This document shows, piece after piece, positions 4,804 through 7,032 of a DNA stretch of 7,032 bases. How positions within the stretch are numbered: position 1 is the first letter of the stretch; each line of letters begins with the position of its first letter. Source of the DNA: Candidatus Latescibacterota bacterium (lineage in GTDB: Bacteria; Latescibacterota; UBA2968; GCA-2709665); the NCBI GenBank assembly GCA_030746455.1, contig JASLMQ010000933.1:1-7032 (forward strand). The letters run 5' to 3'. The notes under the pieces are model-generated. The model was not told the DNA's origin. It saw nothing but the letters and a program-made list of their open reading frames with translations, and ran no database searches. Both the position numbers and the translations under genes were made by a program.

Positions 4804-5880
4804 GTGACCGGCCTGCGCTACCGCGAGGATTTCGACGACGTCCGCGACCGTCTCACGGCGTGGTGGCGCGGTGTCGACATCGGCCGTCCGGCGTTGCAGC
4901 TCACCGTGCCCCTCGACACGCCGCGCGCCACCGTTCCCGTACTGCCGGAGCCGGCCGGCTGGGTCACCCACTACTCGACGCGGAGCTTCGAGTACCGCCT
5001 CAACTTGGCGCTGCGCGCCTGCGCTGCCACCGAGTATCTCGCCGAGGCGGTACCCTGCGTCGCCCCCGACCTGGGTCCCAACTGCCTGGCCCTCTACCTG
5101 GGCTGCCGCGGCGAGGAGCGGCCGGGCACGGTGTGGTTCCACCCCTGCATCGAATCGCCAGACAGGGCGCGCTTCGAGTACGACGAGGACAACTTCTACT
5201 GGGCCTTCACCCGGCGCCTGGCACGCGAGCAGCTGCGCCACGGTGGCGACCGCTTTCTCACCTCCTTCCCCGATCTGATCGAGGGCCTCGACACCCTGGC
5301 CGCCATGCGCGGCACCGAGGCGCTGCTCGTGGACCTGCTCGAGCGGCCGGAATGGGTCGCGGCCAGCCTGGCGCAGATCACCGAGCTCTACTTCGAGTAC
5401 TACGATCGGCTCTACGACGCGGTGCGCGACGACCGCGGTGGCAGCCACTTCTGGGCTTGGGCCCCGGGGCGCATGGCCAAGCTGCAGTGCGACTTCTCGG
5501 CCATGGTTTCGCCGGCTCTGTTCAGCGAGTTCATGGTTCCCGTGCTGGAGAGCATGGCGGCGCGCCTCGACCACTGCATGTATCATTGGGACGGTCCCGG
5601 TGCGGTCGCTCATCTCGACGCCTTGCTCGCCATCGACGGCATCGACATGATCCAGTGGACCCCCGGCGCCGGCGTCGAGCCGGTGTGGGATCGTCGCTGG
5701 TGGCCTCTGTACCACCGCATCCTCGAAGCCGGGAAGAGGGTGATCCTCCTCCACGTCGGTGGTGTAGACGAGCTCCGGGCCCTGCAGCACGAGTTCGGCG
5801 GCCGGTTGCGGCAGTTCATGATCGGCATGCGCTGCGCCGACGTCGGCGAGGCCGAGCGCGTGCTGGCGATGGTGACGTGA
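4804..5880 (+). CDS. URO-D superfamily protein (uroporphyrinogen decarboxylase / MtaA-like), 358 aa
   Basis: This is a single-domain TIM-barrel protein of the usual superfamily length. Visible marks are the opening RLTAWWRGVDIGRPALQLTV, the segment FPDLIEGLDTLAAMRGTEALL with DLLERPEWV, and FWAWAPGRMAKLQCDFSAMVSP. CMYHWDGPG (H261-W-D263) and MIQWTPGAG (Q284-G290) follow, then the late strand VILLHVGG (H317). In MtaA/CmuA-type methyltransferases the His-x-Cys at the H261 position helps bind zinc; here it is His-x-Asp. True haem-pathway UroD is unlikely, because the substrate-binding N-terminal signature is absent and a divergent paralogue follows. Probable roles are a corrinoid-linked methyltransferase or a decarboxylase of unknown substrate. 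It is first of two genes in an operon, with a 35-base gap. The GTG start is chosen from its ribosome site. Confidence 0.7.
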   Translation: MTGLRYREDFDDVRDRLTAWWRGVDIGRPALQLTVPLDTPRATVPVLPEPAGWVTHYSTRSFEYRLNLALRACAATEYLAEAVPCVAPDLGPNCLALYLGCRGEERPGTVWFHPCIESPDRARFEYDEDNFYWAFTRRLAREQLRHGGDRFLTSFPDLIEGLDTLAAMRGTEALLVDLLERPEWVAASLAQITELYFEYYDRLYDAVRDDRGGSHFWAWAPGRMAKLQCDFSAMVSPALFSEFMVPVLESMAARLDHCMYHWDGPGAVAHLDALLAIDGIDMIQWTPGAGVEPVWDRRWWPLYHRILEAGKRVILLHVGGVDELRALQHEFGGRLRQFMIGMRCADVGEAERVLAMVT

Positions 5881-5915
5881 CGCCGATCTGAGCTCCTCCC
5901 CGACAGAGAAGAGAG

Positions 5916-6884
5916 ATGTCCGCGCACGAAGACCGCCTGAAAGCGCTCAGTTTCGAGTATCCCGAGTACATCCCCGTCGGTGTCGGCATCCTGCCCGCTG
6001 CCTGGATCAAGTACCGCGAACAGCTCGATGCCCTGGTCGCCGCCCATCCGATCCTCTTCGGCGAACAGAATCAGGACCGCGACTACGACGCCGTCGGCGG
6101 CACCTACGCCATCGGCGAGCACGTCGACGCCTGGGGCTGCGTCTGGAGCAACATCCACCACGGCAACGAGTCGATCGTCACCGGCCATCCGGTGCCCACG
6201 CGCGAGTCCGTCCGCCAGCTCGAGGCTCCCGGGCAGGACATCGGCCTGCCCCACGGCTTCATGTACCTCCGGCTGGGCGACCTGCGTGGTTTCGAGGAAC
6301 TGATGGTCGACTTCGCCGAGGAGCCGCCCGAGCTGCAGATGCTGATCGACACGGTCCTGGCCTACAACCTGCGTCAGGCAAGACTGAGGCTGCGCGACAT
6401 GGGCGACGAGCCGACTCTCGTCTACTTCGGCGACGACCTGGGGATGCAGCACGCCCTGCCGGTCAGTCCGGAGGCCTGGCGGAAGCACCTCAAGCCCTGC
6501 TTCCAGCAGATTTACGCCCCGTACATAGACGCCGGTCACTCCATCTACATGCACACCGACGGCCACATCCTGGAGATCATCCCCGACCTGGTCGACTGCG
6601 GCGTCGATGTCGTCAACCCGCAGATCCGCGCCAACGGACTGGACGGACTGGTCGAGGTCTGCAGGGGCAAGGTCTGCGTCGATCTCGACCTCGATCGCCA
6701 GCTCTTCCCGTTCTGCACGCCCGCCGACATCGATGCCCACATCCACGAGGCGGTGGACCGTCTCGGCTCGCCCGCAGGAGGCCTGTGGCTCAAGGCCGAG
6801 ATCAACGACGACATCCCGCTGGAGAACACCGCCGCCATCTTCGCCGGCCTGGAGAAGTACCGCACCTTCTACTCGACTGCCTGA
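5916..6884 (+). CDS. URO-D superfamily protein (uroporphyrinogen decarboxylase / MtaA-like), 322 aa
   Basis: This is a second, clearly divergent URO-D-like protein behind the first. Landmarks include VDAWGCVWSN followed by a GHPV turn, YFGDDLGMQHALPVSPEAWR, and the core IYMHTDGHILEIIPDLVDCGVDVVNPQ (H213, D215; N234-P235). KVCVDLDLDRQLFPFCTPADI with an EAVDRLGSP helix closes the barrel. As in its partner, the His-x-Cys of zinc-binding methyltransferases reads His-x-Asp (HTD). Related proteins are annotated only broadly as URO-D family; corrinoid or cofactor-dependent methyl transfer is the usual guess. No corrinoid protein gene is in the window. The ATG follows a purine-rich GAGAAGAGAG that serves as a weak, close ribosome site. 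It shares an operon with the first URO-D gene and converges on the regulator tail 39 bases later. Confidence 0.75.
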   Translation: MSAHEDRLKALSFEYPEYIPVGVGILPAAWIKYREQLDALVAAHPILFGEQNQDRDYDAVGGTYAIGEHVDAWGCVWSNIHHGNESIVTGHPVPTRESVRQLEAPGQDIGLPHGFMYLRLGDLRGFEELMVDFAEEPPELQMLIDTVLAYNLRQARLRLRDMGDEPTLVYFGDDLGMQHALPVSPEAWRKHLKPCFQQIYAPYIDAGHSIYMHTDGHILEIIPDLVDCGVDVVNPQIRANGLDGLVEVCRGKVCVDLDLDRQLFPFCTPADIDAHIHEAVDRLGSPAGGLWLKAEINDDIPLENTAAIFAGLEKYRTFYSTA

Positions 6885-6923
6885 CGCCCATCGGCTCGAT
6901 GGACTCTGGACGCCGGTCGGCGA

Positions 6924-7032
6924 TCAGACATTCCCACGTTTCTCTGCTTTCAGAAAACGATAGATACGCGGTCGATTGGTGCCCAGCACACGGGCGGCGG
7001 CGGCGATATTACCTTCGGTCTTCTCCAGCGCG
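6924..7032 (-). CDS. C-terminus of a sigma-54-dependent (NtrC-family) regulator (5' end outside window)
   Basis: The minus strand reads in from the window edge to a TGA at 6926-6924 and gives 35 residues: ALEKTEGNIAAAARVLG, then TNRPRIYRFLKAEKRGNV. This is the Fis-type helix-turn-helix that ends NtrC-family activators: aL..t.GN...AA..LG.. as the first helix and turn, then R..iyR.Lk as the recognition helix. Such proteins carry an AAA+ sigma-54-interacting domain upstream, outside the window, and usually a response-regulator receiver or sensor domain. Its likely targets include sigma-54 promoters such as the one at 526-540. It converges with the second URO-D gene. Part of its recognition-helix coding sequence is repeated at 997-1026. 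Confidence 0.8.
   Translation of the reverse strand, partial: ALEKTEGNIAAAARVLGTNRPRIYRFLKAEKRGNV
6965..6994 (+). repeat. Direct repeat, right copy (29/30 with 997-1026)
   Basis: This copy is embedded in the intact recognition-helix coding sequence of the sigma-54 regulator, at its 3' end. The partner copy is isolated in the decayed region. The first 24 bases (6965-6988) are identical in both. Confidence 0.85.

Noticed and set aside
4510..5790. Long minus-strand open frame (479 codons with the small gene at its end)
   Set aside because: All but the last 52 codons are antisense to the first URO-D gene. The translation is rich in Ala, Arg, Val and Glu without domain features, and the true start has its own ribosome site at 4515-4519.
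5610..6746. 378-codon minus-strand open frame
   Set aside because: It is antisense to both URO-D genes, which have clear family motifs. The repetitive Val-Asp-Asp composition is typical of a GC-rich shadow frame.
1..7032. CRISPR arrays, tRNA or rRNA genes, transposases, integrases
   Set aside because: No regularly spaced repeats, cloverleaf-like sequences, rRNA stretches or recombinase motifs were recognised on either strand.

Overview
The window is GC-rich bacterial DNA. The gene types suggest an uncultured member of the FCB group, perhaps Latescibacterota-like. The clues are a decayed FlgD-like/type IX-type C-terminal domain, an FN3 lipoprotein, a BNR/sialidase tail, a sigma-54 promoter with an NtrC-type regulator, and two divergent URO-D-like paralogues. 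This placement is inference; there is no rRNA or marker gene here.

Positions 1-1085 are a graveyard of gene pieces. In order they are: the C-terminus of a plus-strand sialidase-like protein with an Asp box; the C-terminal domain of a minus-strand FlgD-Ig-like secreted protein without its stop; an exact sigma-54 -24/-12 promoter; the start of a plus-strand lipoprotein with one FN3 domain, apparently frameshifted between its ATG and signal peptide; and a short minus-strand fossil of a Fis-type helix-turn-helix. The fossil shares 29 of 30 bases with the regulator tail at the other end of the window.

Positions 1101-2465 encode a clan GH-A-like (GH140/apiosidase-like) protein. On the minus strand, reading leftward from a divergent promoter region, a 52-residue helical protein (4351-4509) overlaps by ATGA a 580-residue protein (2612-4354). 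The larger protein joins an N-terminal MIP18/DUF59 (SufT/PaaD-like) domain, lacking the family cysteine, to about 450 residues of beta-rich sequence resembling carbohydrate-active proteins. Diverging from this pair, two URO-D superfamily proteins (4804-5880 and 5916-6884) form a two-gene operon. The last 109 bases hold the C-terminus of a sigma-54-dependent regulator on the minus strand.

Together the intact genes look like an accessory carbohydrate-related locus: a putative glycosidase, a putative glycan-binding or glycan-cleaving fusion protein, and two URO-D-like proteins of the kind that includes methyltransferases. A 17-base element, matching at 16 positions, lies 55-56 bases upstream of both the glycosidase-like gene and the first URO-D gene, hinting at co-regulation. 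The substrate and the link between the modules cannot be read from the sequence.
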